NCBI GenBank assembly: GCA_039029355.1
Contig: JBCCGI010000040.1
Location: forward strand, 3,752 to 67,751
DNA length: 64,000 bases
Direction of reading: 5' to 3'
Origin: JBCCGI01 sp039029355
Lineage (GTDB): Bacteria; Planctomycetota; UBA1135; GCA-002686595
A model generated the notes under the pieces. That model did not search any database, was not told the origin of the DNA, and worked only from the letters and a program-made list of their open reading frames with translations. Below, in pieces: positions 17,531-27,408 of the stretch (its first letter is position 1; each line of letters starts with the position of its first letter). The translations under genes were made by a program, and so were the position numbers.

Positions 17531-19447
17531 ATGCTCGCGCTGGCCACAGCCGAGTTCGATCGGCTGTTCCCCTTCCATATCCGGTTCGATCGGACCGGGC
17601 GGCTGATCAGCGTCGGCTCCAGCCTGCAGCGTGTCTCCACGGAGGCGCGCGAGGCGGAGCAGCTGACCCAGCTCGTCGCCCTGCGCCGCCCCCGCCGTGC
17701 ATCCACGTTCGAGCTGCTCAGCGGACGCATCTCGGGCCGCGTGGTGCACCTGGAGGTGTGCGACTCGGCGCTGCTCCTGCGGGGCGAGGTGATCGACCTG
17801 GGCGAGGATGCGAGCCTCTGCTTCGTCGGCAGCCCGTGGATCGAGGACGCCGAGGCGATGCGCAGCTCCGGCCTGGTGGCGGCCGATTTCTCGCGCCACG
17901 ACCCGACCAACGACCTCTTGATCCTCCTGGGCACGGCGCGCAAGTCGCTGGAGCAAGCGCGTCGGCTCGGACGCGAGCTCGAGGAGCGCCAGGAGCACCT
18001 CGAGGAGGCGCGCCGCGACGCCGAGGAGGCCAACCGCGCCAAGAGCGACTTCCTCGCGATCCTCAGCCACGAGATCCGCACGCCGATGAACGGCCTCGGG
18101 AGCATGGTCGACCTCCTGCGCGACACGCCCCTGACCGAGGAGCAGCGCGGGTTCACCGACGTCATCCTGTCGTGCTCCGAGGCGCTCTCGTGCCTGCTGA
18201 ACGACATCCTGGACGTCTCCAAGGTCGAGGCCGGCCGGCTCGACCTGGAGTCGATCGAGTTCTCGCCGGGCGAGCTCGTCGCCGAGGTCGCAGCGCTCTA
18301 CCGCACGACCGCGGAGGAGCGCTCGGTCGAGCTGGAGGCCTGGATCCCCCCCGACGTCCCGGCGCGCGTCCTGGGCGATCCGACGCGCGTGCGCCAGGTG
18401 CTCTCGAACCTGGTCGGCAACGCGGTCAAGTTCACCGCCTCGGGCGAGATCGTGCTCGCCGTCCGCGACGTGGCCGAGGGCGACGGCGAGGTCGAGCTCG
18501 ACTTCGCCGTGTACGACACCGGTCCGGGCGTGCCGGAGGAGGCCCGCGCGCGCATCTTCGAGCCCTTCTGCCAGGCCGACAGCACCACCACGCGCCGCCA
18601 CGGCGGGACCGGCCTCGGGCTGACGATCTGCCGCCTCCTGGCGGACCGCATGCGGGGCCGGATCGCGCTCGAGCACGCGTCGCCGGAGGGGAGCACCTTC
18701 ACGCTGCGGCTGCCCTTCGCGCACGCCGAGGGGCACACACCCCGCCCGCGGCCCGGCGTCGAGCGCGCCGGGGCCGGATCGGTGTCGCTGCGCCGCGCGC
18801 TCGCGGACCTCGGGCTGCCCGAGGTCGAGGCGGGCGGCGACGTGCTGGTCGCCGCGGCGGACGGCGACGCGAGCGCGGTCGAGGCACGCGCCGCCGGGCG
18901 ACCGGTGTTGATCGACGGCGCCCGCGAGCGCACCCCGAAGGCCTGGAGCCAGGTCACGGGCCCGGGCCTGGCCCCGTGGGTGCGCGCGTTGGCGGCCGCG
19001 CTCCCGCGTACGACGACCGCCCGCCGCCGGCGCGACGAGACGTTCCCGCGCTGGGAGGGCGTGCGGGTGCTGGTCGCCGAGGACGTGCCGACCAACCGGC
19101 GCGTCGCGGAGTCGCTCCTGCGTCGACTCGGGATCGTCCCGGTCTTCGCGCACGACGGCGCGGAGGCGCTCCGCGCGCTCGAGCGCGAGCCGTTCCACGT
19201 CGTGCTGCTCGACATCGAGATGCCCGAGCTCGACGGCTACGAGGTCGCGCGCCGCTGGCGCCTGCAGGAGAAGACCCGCGACGGGCGGACGCCGCTGCTC
19301 GCGCTCACCGCCCACGCGCTGAGCGAGTCGCGCCAGCGCGCAATCGAGGCCGGCATGGACGAGGTGCTGACCAAGCCGATCCGCCTGCGTCCGCTGGCGG
19401 AGGCCCTGGAGCGCTGGCTGCCGGCACCGCGGGCCCGCTCGGCCTGA
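17531..19447 (+). CDS. HNOBA-type hybrid sensor histidine kinase
   Basis: 638-residue cytoplasmic kinase partnered with the H-NOX protein. Residues 1-130 form the H-NOX-associated domain (FPFHIRFDRTGRLISVGSSL; SRHDPTNDLLIL). A coiled-coil helix follows at 135-170. Next comes a HisKA dimerisation domain with phosphorylatable H180 (FLAILSHEIRTPMNG) and a HATPase with N box (RQVLSNLVGNAVKF), G1 (YDTGPGVP) and G2 (GGTGLGLTI). About 80 residues of a degenerate receiver-like domain (about 415-495) precede a full receiver with acceptor D561 (LLDIEMPELDGYE) and the lysine of LTKPIRLR. There are no transmembrane segments. NO-bound H-NOX is expected to modulate autophosphorylation; the output partner is not encoded next to it. 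Confidence 0.93.
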   Translation: MLALATAEFDRLFPFHIRFDRTGRLISVGSSLQRVSTEAREAEQLTQLVALRRPRRASTFELLSGRISGRVVHLEVCDSALLLRGEVIDLGEDASLCFVGSPWIEDAEAMRSSGLVAADFSRHDPTNDLLILLGTARKSLEQARRLGRELEERQEHLEEARRDAEEANRAKSDFLAILSHEIRTPMNGLGSMVDLLRDTPLTEEQRGFTDVILSCSEALSCLLNDILDVSKVEAGRLDLESIEFSPGELVAEVAALYRTTAEERSVELEAWIPPDVPARVLGDPTRVRQVLSNLVGNAVKFTASGEIVLAVRDVAEGDGEVELDFAVYDTGPGVPEEARARIFEPFCQADSTTTRRHGGTGLGLTICRLLADRMRGRIALEHASPEGSTFTLRLPFAHAEGHTPRPRPGVERAGAGSVSLRRALADLGLPEVEAGGDVLVAAADGDASAVEARAAGRPVLIDGARERTPKAWSQVTGPGLAPWVRALAAALPRTTTARRRRDETFPRWEGVRVLVAEDVPTNRRVAESLLRRLGIVPVFAHDGAEALRALEREPFHVVLLDIEMPELDGYEVARRWRLQEKTRDGRTPLLALTAHALSESRQRAIEAGMDEVLTKPIRLRPLAEALERWLPAPRARSA

Positions 19448-19471
19448 GCTCGGCGACGAGGCCGCGCGGCG

Positions 19472-20212
19472 TCAGCCGGCCGCCGCGAAGCCGCCGTCGT
19501 AGAAGAACTCTCCCAGCCCGGTCGTGAAGAGCAGCCAGCCGTACAGCGTGTGCTCCAGCGCGACCGGCCACACCGAGCGGGTACGGGCATAGGTCACGCC
19601 GAACAGCACGCCCCCCAGCGCGGAGAGCACGACCGAGATCCAGCTCCCAAAGAGCACGTGAGCGAGCCCGAACACGCAGGCCGAGGCCGCGATGCACGTG
19701 GCGCGGCGGCCGAAGAGCCCGCCGTAGCGCGAGAAGAAGAAGCCGCGGAAGAGCAGCTCCTGGGGGAGCACCGAAAGGACGGGGTAGATCGCCATCACCC
19801 GCAGCCAGCTGGCCGGATGCTCGCGCGGCAGCAGGAAGAAGAGCTCGGGCCAAAGGAGTCGGGTGAGCCCGGCCAGAGTCAGCGCCGAGACCGCGAAAAG
19901 CACCAGGATGCGCCTCGGCTCGCCCGGCGTACGGCGGAGGGCCAGCAGCTCTCCGAGCTCGCGGCGGTGCAGCGCGTAGTACGGCGTCAGGAGCAGCGCC
20001 GAGGCCACCACGAGCGTCGGGAGGACCGCGAGCTCGACCCCGCGCGAGCGCGCGAAGAGCACCAGCAGCGGGAGGCCGACGAAGAGCGCCAGGAGCTCGG
20101 CCGTCAGGTATCTCCGCCGGCGCGGCGCTAGCTGGCCCAGCTCGCCCCAGATCCTCGGCTCCGGGCGGTCGCCGGTCCGGGGTAAGCTGTGTCTGTGGTC
20201 GAGCAGGCGCAC
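19472..20212 (-). CDS. CPBP-family intramembrane metalloprotease
   Basis: 246-residue membrane protein with about seven hydrophobic segments. CPBP (Abi/CAAX protease) motifs are present: Q151-E152-x3-R156 (PQELLFRG), F181-x3-H185 (FGLAHVLFG) and H221 (ALEHTLYG). The first Glu of the usual EExxxR is Gln, a variant seen in many bacterial members, and activity is still plausible. GTG start at 20212 with no strong ribosome site. Relatives process prenylated peptides, bacteriocins or anti-sigma factors, but no substrate is suggested here. It is divergent from a beta-lactamase-fold hydrolase. Confidence 0.85.
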   Translation of the reverse strand: MRLLDHRHSLPRTGDRPEPRIWGELGQLAPRRRRYLTAELLALFVGLPLLVLFARSRGVELAVLPTLVVASALLLTPYYALHRRELGELLALRRTPGEPRRILVLFAVSALTLAGLTRLLWPELFFLLPREHPASWLRVMAIYPVLSVLPQELLFRGFFFSRYGGLFGRRATCIAASACVFGLAHVLFGSWISVVLSALGGVLFGVTYARTRSVWPVALEHTLYGWLLFTTGLGEFFYDGGFAAAG

Positions 20213-20283
20213 CGCACGGCCTATCGTATCCCTCCGGTCGCGGCGTCGGGACGCGGCCTACCGCACAAGCGCGAGGCGACCCC

Positions 20284-21684
<1,401 letters not shown>

Positions 21685-21685
21685 A

Positions 21686-21723
21686 CGAAAAACGCGGGGG
21701 GGCGTCGCTGGGCGCCCCCCCGC
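21686..21723 (-). terminator. strong intrinsic terminator between converging genes
   Basis: 11-bp stem, 21694-21704 with 21713-21723 (seven G opposite seven C), loop TCGCTGGG. On the minus strand it is followed by GTTTTTCGTT, a proper U tract, so it ends the cytochrome gene. It may also stop plus-strand transcripts but without Us. Confidence 0.8.
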
Positions 21724-21769
21724 TCCCCGACCGGCCCGGACTGCCCGGGCCGAACACGTCCTTGCTCGC

Positions 21770-24700
21770 CTAGAAGACGAACGGCTGCACACGCAGCGCG
21801 GGCGGCGTCATCGGCTGCTGCCAGAAGCGCGGGCTGAAGCCCGCGAAGACCGTGGGCAGGATGGACTCGAAAGCGCCGAGCATCACCACGCGCATGTTCG
21901 TGCCGGCGGTGATGCCGGAGGTCGTAAAGCTCAGCGTCGCCACGCCGTTTCCGTCGGTCGGGTCCGACACCAGGAACGGCCCGTCGATCTTGTCGTTCGG
22001 GTTGCCGAACGTGAAAACCGGGGTCGCCGCGACGGTGAGGACGGACTCCACCCGCGTCGGCGCGACCGGCGTGATCGAGGCCAACGGAACCGGTGTGAAC
22101 TCGCCGGGCGAGGTCTCCTCGAGCAGCTGCAGGATCAGGCTCTTCTGGTTCGAGAGCGTACCGGCCGGGGTCGTCCCCCCCGGCGTCGTCGTGGCGCCAT
22201 CCCAGACGTCGTCCAGGTCGACCGTCACGGTGGTCGCGTTCCCGGAGTGGGAGACGGTGAACGCGCCAACCACGCTGGCCGCGATGCCCGTGCCGACGAC
22301 CGCCGGACGCGACTGTACGCTCGCGGTCGGCGAGCCCGAGGGCAGCGTCACCGTGTTGGTGTTGCCGGCCTCGTCGCGCAGCTGAAGCTCGATCCGATAC
22401 AGGTCGTCGCGGAAGGCGAAGCCGTCGATCGAGGGCAGGAGCCCTTGGGCGACGACCGTGTCGAAGGTGCGCCGCCCGGGGCGGCGCTGCAGCGGACCGA
22501 AGTTCCCGAAGGTGCCCGCGACGGGGTCGAAGCGCAGCACCTGGATGTCGTAGGTCACCGGCTCCGAGAAGGTGACGAAGAACTTCGCGATGCGCCCGGT
22601 CGCGTGGTCGAAGATCTCCGCCTGCGAGCCGAGCGTCGGCAGCGCCGAGTCGCTCGCCAGCGGGTTCCCGTTGAAGATGTTCGGGTCGAGCGGCGGCGAG
22701 TGCGTCGTGAACGTCTCGTAGCCGTCGGAGAGCATGTCCCCGTCGGAGTCGGGGTTGTTCGGCTCGGTCCCCAGGCCGCCCTCGGTCGCGTTCGACAGCC
22801 CGTCGTCGTCGGGGTCGACCGCGAAGCGGAAGGCGTTGCCCGGCGGCAGCCCGACGAACAACAGGTCGAAGATGCCGGCGGCACCCAGCACCTGCAGGTC
22901 GCTGAACGTGAAGCTCGCCGCCGCGACCTCGGTGAAGCGGAAGCGATCCACGTCGGGGTCGTAGAAGAGTCCCACCGAGCTCGGTCCGCCGTTGATCACG
23001 CCGACGGCGGCCAGGTCGATCCAGCCCTTGGCGGCCTGCGTGGTCATCTCGGCCACCTGCGCGACGACGTCGGGGTCGTCGAGCTGCACCGCGAAGTGCG
23101 CGCGCGGCGCGATGCCCTGGTCGAACTGTGCCACGAAGGACGCCGCGTCCGCCCGGAACTGGTTCTGCTGCGCGCCGGTCTGCGTGAAGAACACCGCCGG
23201 GCTCAGAAGGTCGAGCACGTCGAGGTCCTGGCCGTCCTGCGCGATGCCGAAGCCGCCGCGCGGGCGGTCGACCTGCACCCCGCCGAGGTTGCCGGTCACG
23301 ATCGGCTGGAAGATCTTGTGGTGGAGCTGGCGCAGGTGCGTCGTCTCCAGGTTTGCGTTGCTCGGGATGGCCGACAGCACGTCGGGCGTGATCAGCCCGT
23401 TGGTGCCGGACTCGGCGCTGTGGCAGTCCACGCAGCGGCTGGTCGGCGAGAAGCCGCTGAGCGCGTCGGGCTCGTTGTGGAACAGGATCTGGCCGTGGGT
23501 CGCCGAGCCGGTGATCTGGCTCCCGCCCGGCGGGGTGAAGACCGCGACGGCGCGCGCGTCGTCGATCCGCCGGTCGAGGTTCTGGCGCGGGTTGGCCGGC
23601 GCCTGCAGCGAGAACACGAAGGCCTCGAAGTCCGCCAGGTCGTCCGCGGCCAGCGGCGTTCCGCCGAGGATGCCGAAGAAGCCCGCGTTGAAGTCCGACA
23701 GCGTGCGCTCACCGCGCCAGTGGTACGGGAAGGTGTCCTCGATGCTGAGGAGCGACTGGGTCACCATCAGGTCCTTGCGGTCGAACGGCGGGTCGCTGAG
23801 CTCCCATCCCAGGGCGTCCGCCCCGCCGCGCGGGTGGCAGGTGTTGCAGCTCACCTTGCCCGGGACGTTGTTGAACGCGTCGTTGGAGTTGTCGGCGTCG
23901 TACCATAGCTCGCGCCCCGCCTTCACGGCGGCGGGCTGCGGGTCAGCGCCGAGGTCGAACTGCGCCGGCGTGCCGATCGACGTGGCGCTCGGGTCCAGCA
24001 GCGTCTGGCGGTCGAACCGCAGCAGGCGGTTGGTGCCCCAGGCGTAGACGAAGAGCCAACGCTCGTCGGGCGAGACGGCCAGGCTGCGCGGGATCGAGCC
24101 CTCGGGCAGGCCGAGGCTGCGCTGCGTCACTCCGGAGGAGTCCAGGTGCCGCACGACGTCGCCGGTCGAGCCCGCGACGAAGCCGTTGCCGTCGCCGTCG
24201 AAGGCGAGCCCGAAGGGGAACGAGGCGGGCTTGTCGGCCGCCGCGGGGACCGCGGACGGCGCCGCGCCGTCGAGCGAGCGCGGCTGCATCACGGGCATGC
24301 CCGGGGCGGTGTCGTCGATCACGACGACGTGGTTCTCGGCGAAGCGGCCGCGGTGCGCGGGCTCGGAGGTCTGGGCGGCGTTGAAGAGGTCGACGCCGGC
24401 CATCCAGTACTCGCCGGTAGACGGGTTGCGCCCGTGGGCCGTCAGGAGCGTGCTGACGCCGTCGAGCCAATCCTCGACCAGACCGCCCTCGGTGATGCGG
24501 AACAGGTCGTCATCGGGCAGGTCGTTCATCACGACCGCCGAGCCGTCGCCGGTCCCGTCGATCAGGAAGGTCGTCCGGTTGCCCGAGAGCAGCGGCGCGA
24601 CGTAGACGAAGTTCTCGACGTCGCCGTCGTTCACGTCGATGCTCAGGAACGTCGGGCGGACCGAGTCGATGAAGTGGTTGCGGACCGACGTCGAATCAAA

Positions 24701-25270
24701 GGACCCCAGCTCGAGCTGTACGACGACGCCGCCGCTCTGCGGTCCGGTGGCCTCGAACACGTCGAACGAGCCGCCACAGGAGATGAACGCGAGGTCGCGC
24801 TCGGGGTCGATCACGATGTCCATCGGCTCCGAAGGAAGCCCGACGTATGCCACGATCTCGCCGGTGCCCCGGTCCTGCTTGACGACGCCGTGCGTGCCGC
24901 CGCCGACCACGATGGCGAACTCGCGGCCGCCCGTGTCGGTCCAGAGCGCGAGCGCGCTCGGGTTGTTGAGCGTGCGGTGCTGCAGCAGCGGAGCGATCGG
25001 CGCGCCGGGGTCGGTCGCGTCCCAGTCGTAGGCGACGAGCGTGCTCCCGTGCGTGTTCACCGCCCACAGCGTGCCGGCGTCGTCGAACTCCATCCCGCGG
25101 ATGGTCTCGACGTTGAAGTTGGTGGTGCTGCGGCGGGTGTCGGTGACGGTGATGTAGTCCTTGATCGCCAGGTCCTGGTCCTGCTCGGCGGACGCGGCGG
25201 CGGCGGCCATCGCGCCCAGCGCCAGGCCGGCGGCAAGCGGGTAACGGAATCGGTAGGCGTGGATCCTCAT
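21770..25270 (-). CDS. large secreted di-haem cytochrome/beta-propeller protein
   Basis: 1166-residue exported protein. ATG at 25270 with a perfect GGAGG 7 nt upstream and a signal peptide (PLAAGLALGAMAAAAASAEQ). Residues about 40-450 look like a YncE/NHL-style propeller (VDTGTLWAVN-like blades, LAVSPDERWLFVYAWGTNRL). Next come two c-type haem sites, CNTCH at 475-479 and CVDCH at 613-617, in a context like MauG/di-haem cytochrome c peroxidase (AGRELWYDADNS, VSCNTCHPRGG). Near residue 810 there is a thrombospondin-type-3 calcium repeat (DPDDDGLSNATEGG, PDSDGDMLSDGYE). The last 300 residues are beta-sandwich-like. Acts outside the cytoplasm; peroxidase, oxidase or electron-transfer role is open. 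No cytochrome-maturation genes are nearby. Confidence 0.88.
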   Translation of the reverse strand: MRIHAYRFRYPLAAGLALGAMAAAAASAEQDQDLAIKDYITVTDTRRSTTNFNVETIRGMEFDDAGTLWAVNTHGSTLVAYDWDATDPGAPIAPLLQHRTLNNPSALALWTDTGGREFAIVVGGGTHGVVKQDRGTGEIVAYVGLPSEPMDIVIDPERDLAFISCGGSFDVFEATGPQSGGVVVQLELGSFDSTSVRNHFIDSVRPTFLSIDVNDGDVENFVYVAPLLSGNRTTFLIDGTGDGSAVVMNDLPDDDLFRITEGGLVEDWLDGVSTLLTAHGRNPSTGEYWMAGVDLFNAAQTSEPAHRGRFAENHVVVIDDTAPGMPVMQPRSLDGAAPSAVPAAADKPASFPFGLAFDGDGNGFVAGSTGDVVRHLDSSGVTQRSLGLPEGSIPRSLAVSPDERWLFVYAWGTNRLLRFDRQTLLDPSATSIGTPAQFDLGADPQPAAVKAGRELWYDADNSNDAFNNVPGKVSCNTCHPRGGADALGWELSDPPFDRKDLMVTQSLLSIEDTFPYHWRGERTLSDFNAGFFGILGGTPLAADDLADFEAFVFSLQAPANPRQNLDRRIDDARAVAVFTPPGGSQITGSATHGQILFHNEPDALSGFSPTSRCVDCHSAESGTNGLITPDVLSAIPSNANLETTHLRQLHHKIFQPIVTGNLGGVQVDRPRGGFGIAQDGQDLDVLDLLSPAVFFTQTGAQQNQFRADAASFVAQFDQGIAPRAHFAVQLDDPDVVAQVAEMTTQAAKGWIDLAAVGVINGGPSSVGLFYDPDVDRFRFTEVAAASFTFSDLQVLGAAGIFDLLFVGLPPGNAFRFAVDPDDDGLSNATEGGLGTEPNNPDSDGDMLSDGYETFTTHSPPLDPNIFNGNPLASDSALPTLGSQAEIFDHATGRIAKFFVTFSEPVTYDIQVLRFDPVAGTFGNFGPLQRRPGRRTFDTVVAQGLLPSIDGFAFRDDLYRIELQLRDEAGNTNTVTLPSGSPTASVQSRPAVVGTGIAASVVGAFTVSHSGNATTVTVDLDDVWDGATTTPGGTTPAGTLSNQKSLILQLLEETSPGEFTPVPLASITPVAPTRVESVLTVAATPVFTFGNPNDKIDGPFLVSDPTDGNGVATLSFTTSGITAGTNMRVVMLGAFESILPTVFAGFSPRFWQQPMTPPALRVQPFVF

Positions 25271-25389
25271 GATTACCTCCGGTGAAAGGAACGATGTCCT
25301 CACCGAGCGCCGCGCGCGGCACCGGAAGGACAGCCTGCTTCCGTCCCGCACCGCCACGCGGTTGCGCCCACGGCGACAATTCCGGGCCT

Positions 25390-25403
25390 GTGAGTGCGCT
25401 CAC
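25390..25403. promoter_or_regulatory. possible operator in the divergent 25.3-25.6 kb region
   Basis: GTGAG-TGCG-CTCAC is a small perfect dyad in the 288-bp divergent spacer between the cytochrome gene and the FG-GAP-like gene, and GTGAG recurs at 25412. The rest of the spacer shows no clear promoter. The dyad is short, so this is tentative. Confidence 0.2.
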
Positions 25404-25558
25404 CGCGCGCCGTGAGAGAATTGCGCTTTCTTCGCAACTCGGTCGCTCCTACCGGTGGAGACGTGGGGTCCGAGCCGCGCGACGCGGCGCTCGAACGCTT
25501 CTACCCACCGAGCGACGGCCGGCGTGCCCCGCTCTCCCCCTCGAGCCCCTCCTACAAC

Positions 25559-27241
25559 ATGACCCAAGGCCACTTCGCAGCGCGCCTTTCGTCCCTCGTC
25601 TCCTTTCCCCTCTCGCTGCGTGTCGGCGCCGCCGCGGCACTCTCCGCGGCCGCCCTGGCGGGCACGAGCAGCCTCGGCGGTCCCGGCGCCTACTCGGGAC
25701 AGGGCTTCGTCGTCCCAACCCTCCACCAGAACACCGTACAGGAGGTGCTCGAGGTCGACCTCGGCGACAACGGGCTGTCGGAGATCGTGACCCTCGACAC
25801 CTCCGGCGAGCTCATCGTGAACTTCGACGCTCTCTCCACGGGCTGGACCGGATCGCTGACCGGCTACACCGACATGGCCGTAACGCGCGCCGGCGACCGC
25901 GACCGCCTGTGGGCGCTCGGCAGCAACGGGATCGTCGAGATCGTGGGCAGCTCCTTCACCGCCGATGCCGACCCGCTCGTCGAGCTCCCCACCGGAGTGA
26001 CGGCGACCAACCCGACCGCCATGCGCTCCTTCGAGGTCGGAGGAGGCACGGGCATCGCGACCCACGTCCTGACCGTCATCGACCACAACGGACTGCGCCT
26101 GCGCACCTTCGATACGGCCCCCGCGCAGCCGCAGCTGCTGCAGTCGTACGACTCGGTCAGCGGCGTCTTCCACGACGCGGTGGCCGTCGACTGGCACGGC
26201 CAGAACGAGGTCGCCGTCGCCGCGCACGACGACACGGGGCTGCGCCTGCTGGAGGCCGACGGCTTCGTGCCGCCGGACGTCCTCTACCCCGCCCAAGTCG
26301 CCGGGGCCGCGCTCGAGCTGCTCCCCGGCGGCAACACCCAGTGGGGCCATGACCTGGTGCTCTTCAAGCACAGCCCGAGCGGCGGCGGCCCGGCCGGCAT
26401 GGTCGTGGCCAACGCGGTCCACACCGAGGTCGTGGCCGACCCGACCAACTACATCGGCGAGATCAGGACCGGGAACTTCCTCGGCGGAAGCCGGGACGAC
26501 GTGCTCCTGGTCGACAACGGCGCCCCCTTCGCGCTGCTCATGAAGCAGCAGTTCACGCGCAACGAGAGCGCCCCGATCCTGTTCTTCGACTACAAGGACA
26601 CCTTCCTGATCGACTTCAGCAAGGCCATCCCGCGCCCGTCCGAGGGCTCCGACGGTCCGCCGCCGGTCGTCACGGCCAGCGTGTCCGACTGCGACGGCGA
26701 CGGCGATGAGGACATCATCGCGGTCGACAGCCTGCAGCAGCTGATCGTGCTGCCGTCGAACACCGTGCTCGAGGACCTCGTCGTCCGGCCCTGGGTGAAC
26801 CCGCTGATCGAGCCCACGATCGTGGTCGCTCCGCCGGCCCAGTCGATCCTCACCTACGCCTCCGACGTCGAGCTGCCGCCGGGAGCGGACCAGCTTGGCG
26901 TCGACGTCTGGGAGCAGACCGCGGGCGACCCCGTGCTGGTCGGGGTCGAGGGCTTCACCCCGTCCGCCGGCTCGTCGATCGCGAACGTGAGCTTCAGCTT
27001 CCCGCTCACGGCCAGCACCGGCCAGGTCTTCGCCCTGCGCTTCCGCGCGCTCGCGGGCGGGCTGGAGCTGCAGAGCTGGGTCGGGTACTGGAGCAACGAC
27101 GCCGGGACGCTGGCGAGCCTGGCGGCCGAGACGAGCACGGTCTACCCGTGGAGCACCGGCGACGACGGCGGCGGCATCGCGCGTCGCCCGCGCCTCAGCC
27201 CGCCGGTTCCGACGGTGCTGCCGCCGATCATCTACTTCTAG
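25559..27241 (+). CDS. secreted FG-GAP-like repeat protein
   Basis: 560-residue exported protein. The frame is open upstream to 25394, but ATG 25559 is chosen because it opens a signal-type N-terminus (RLSSLVSFPLSLRVGAAAAL); no ribosome site is seen. The mature part reads as weak integrin-like/FG-GAP blades: LEVDLGDNGLSEIVTLDTSG, DRLWALGSNGIVEIV, AVDWHGQNEVAVA and a canonical DCDGDGDEDIIAVDS loop at about residues 375-390. A beta-sandwich follows from about 430 (AQSILTYASDVELPPGADQL). Ends in a short proline-rich tail (RRPRLSPPVPTVLPPI). Probably a cell-surface binding protein; no catalytic residues. Confidence 0.78.
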   Translation: MTQGHFAARLSSLVSFPLSLRVGAAAALSAAALAGTSSLGGPGAYSGQGFVVPTLHQNTVQEVLEVDLGDNGLSEIVTLDTSGELIVNFDALSTGWTGSLTGYTDMAVTRAGDRDRLWALGSNGIVEIVGSSFTADADPLVELPTGVTATNPTAMRSFEVGGGTGIATHVLTVIDHNGLRLRTFDTAPAQPQLLQSYDSVSGVFHDAVAVDWHGQNEVAVAAHDDTGLRLLEADGFVPPDVLYPAQVAGAALELLPGGNTQWGHDLVLFKHSPSGGGPAGMVVANAVHTEVVADPTNYIGEIRTGNFLGGSRDDVLLVDNGAPFALLMKQQFTRNESAPILFFDYKDTFLIDFSKAIPRPSEGSDGPPPVVTASVSDCDGDGDEDIIAVDSLQQLIVLPSNTVLEDLVVRPWVNPLIEPTIVVAPPAQSILTYASDVELPPGADQLGVDVWEQTAGDPVLVGVEGFTPSAGSSIANVSFSFPLTASTGQVFALRFRALAGGLELQSWVGYWSNDAGTLASLAAETSTVYPWSTGDDGGGIARRPRLSPPVPTVLPPIIYF

Positions 27242-27257
27242 AGTTCGGATTCAGAAG

Positions 27258-27381
27258 TCGCCGTCACTCTCCGTTGCCGGTTGGTTCCCGGCAAGGCGCG
27301 GCGACCGCCGCGCATCCAGGGCGCTGCGCCGAGGAGGAGCAACGCCGCCTGGGGCCGACGGGCAACGGAGAGTGACGACGA
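27258..27381. repeat. structured intergenic repeat, copy A (inverted-repeat framed)
   Basis: Outer arms TCGCCGTCACTCTCCGTTGCC-type, 27258-27278 and 27361-27381, pair over 21 nt with one mismatch. Inside are a perfect hairpin GCGCGGCG-AC-CGCCGCGC and a second stem closed by CCAGG/CCTGG. The core 27290-27352 is about 83 percent identical, in reverse orientation, to 37718-37781. It lies between converging genes and would fold as a three-way junction if transcribed. Confidence 0.85.
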
Positions 27382-27408
27382 GCTTCGAGTCAGCACACCC
27401 GGGTTTCG

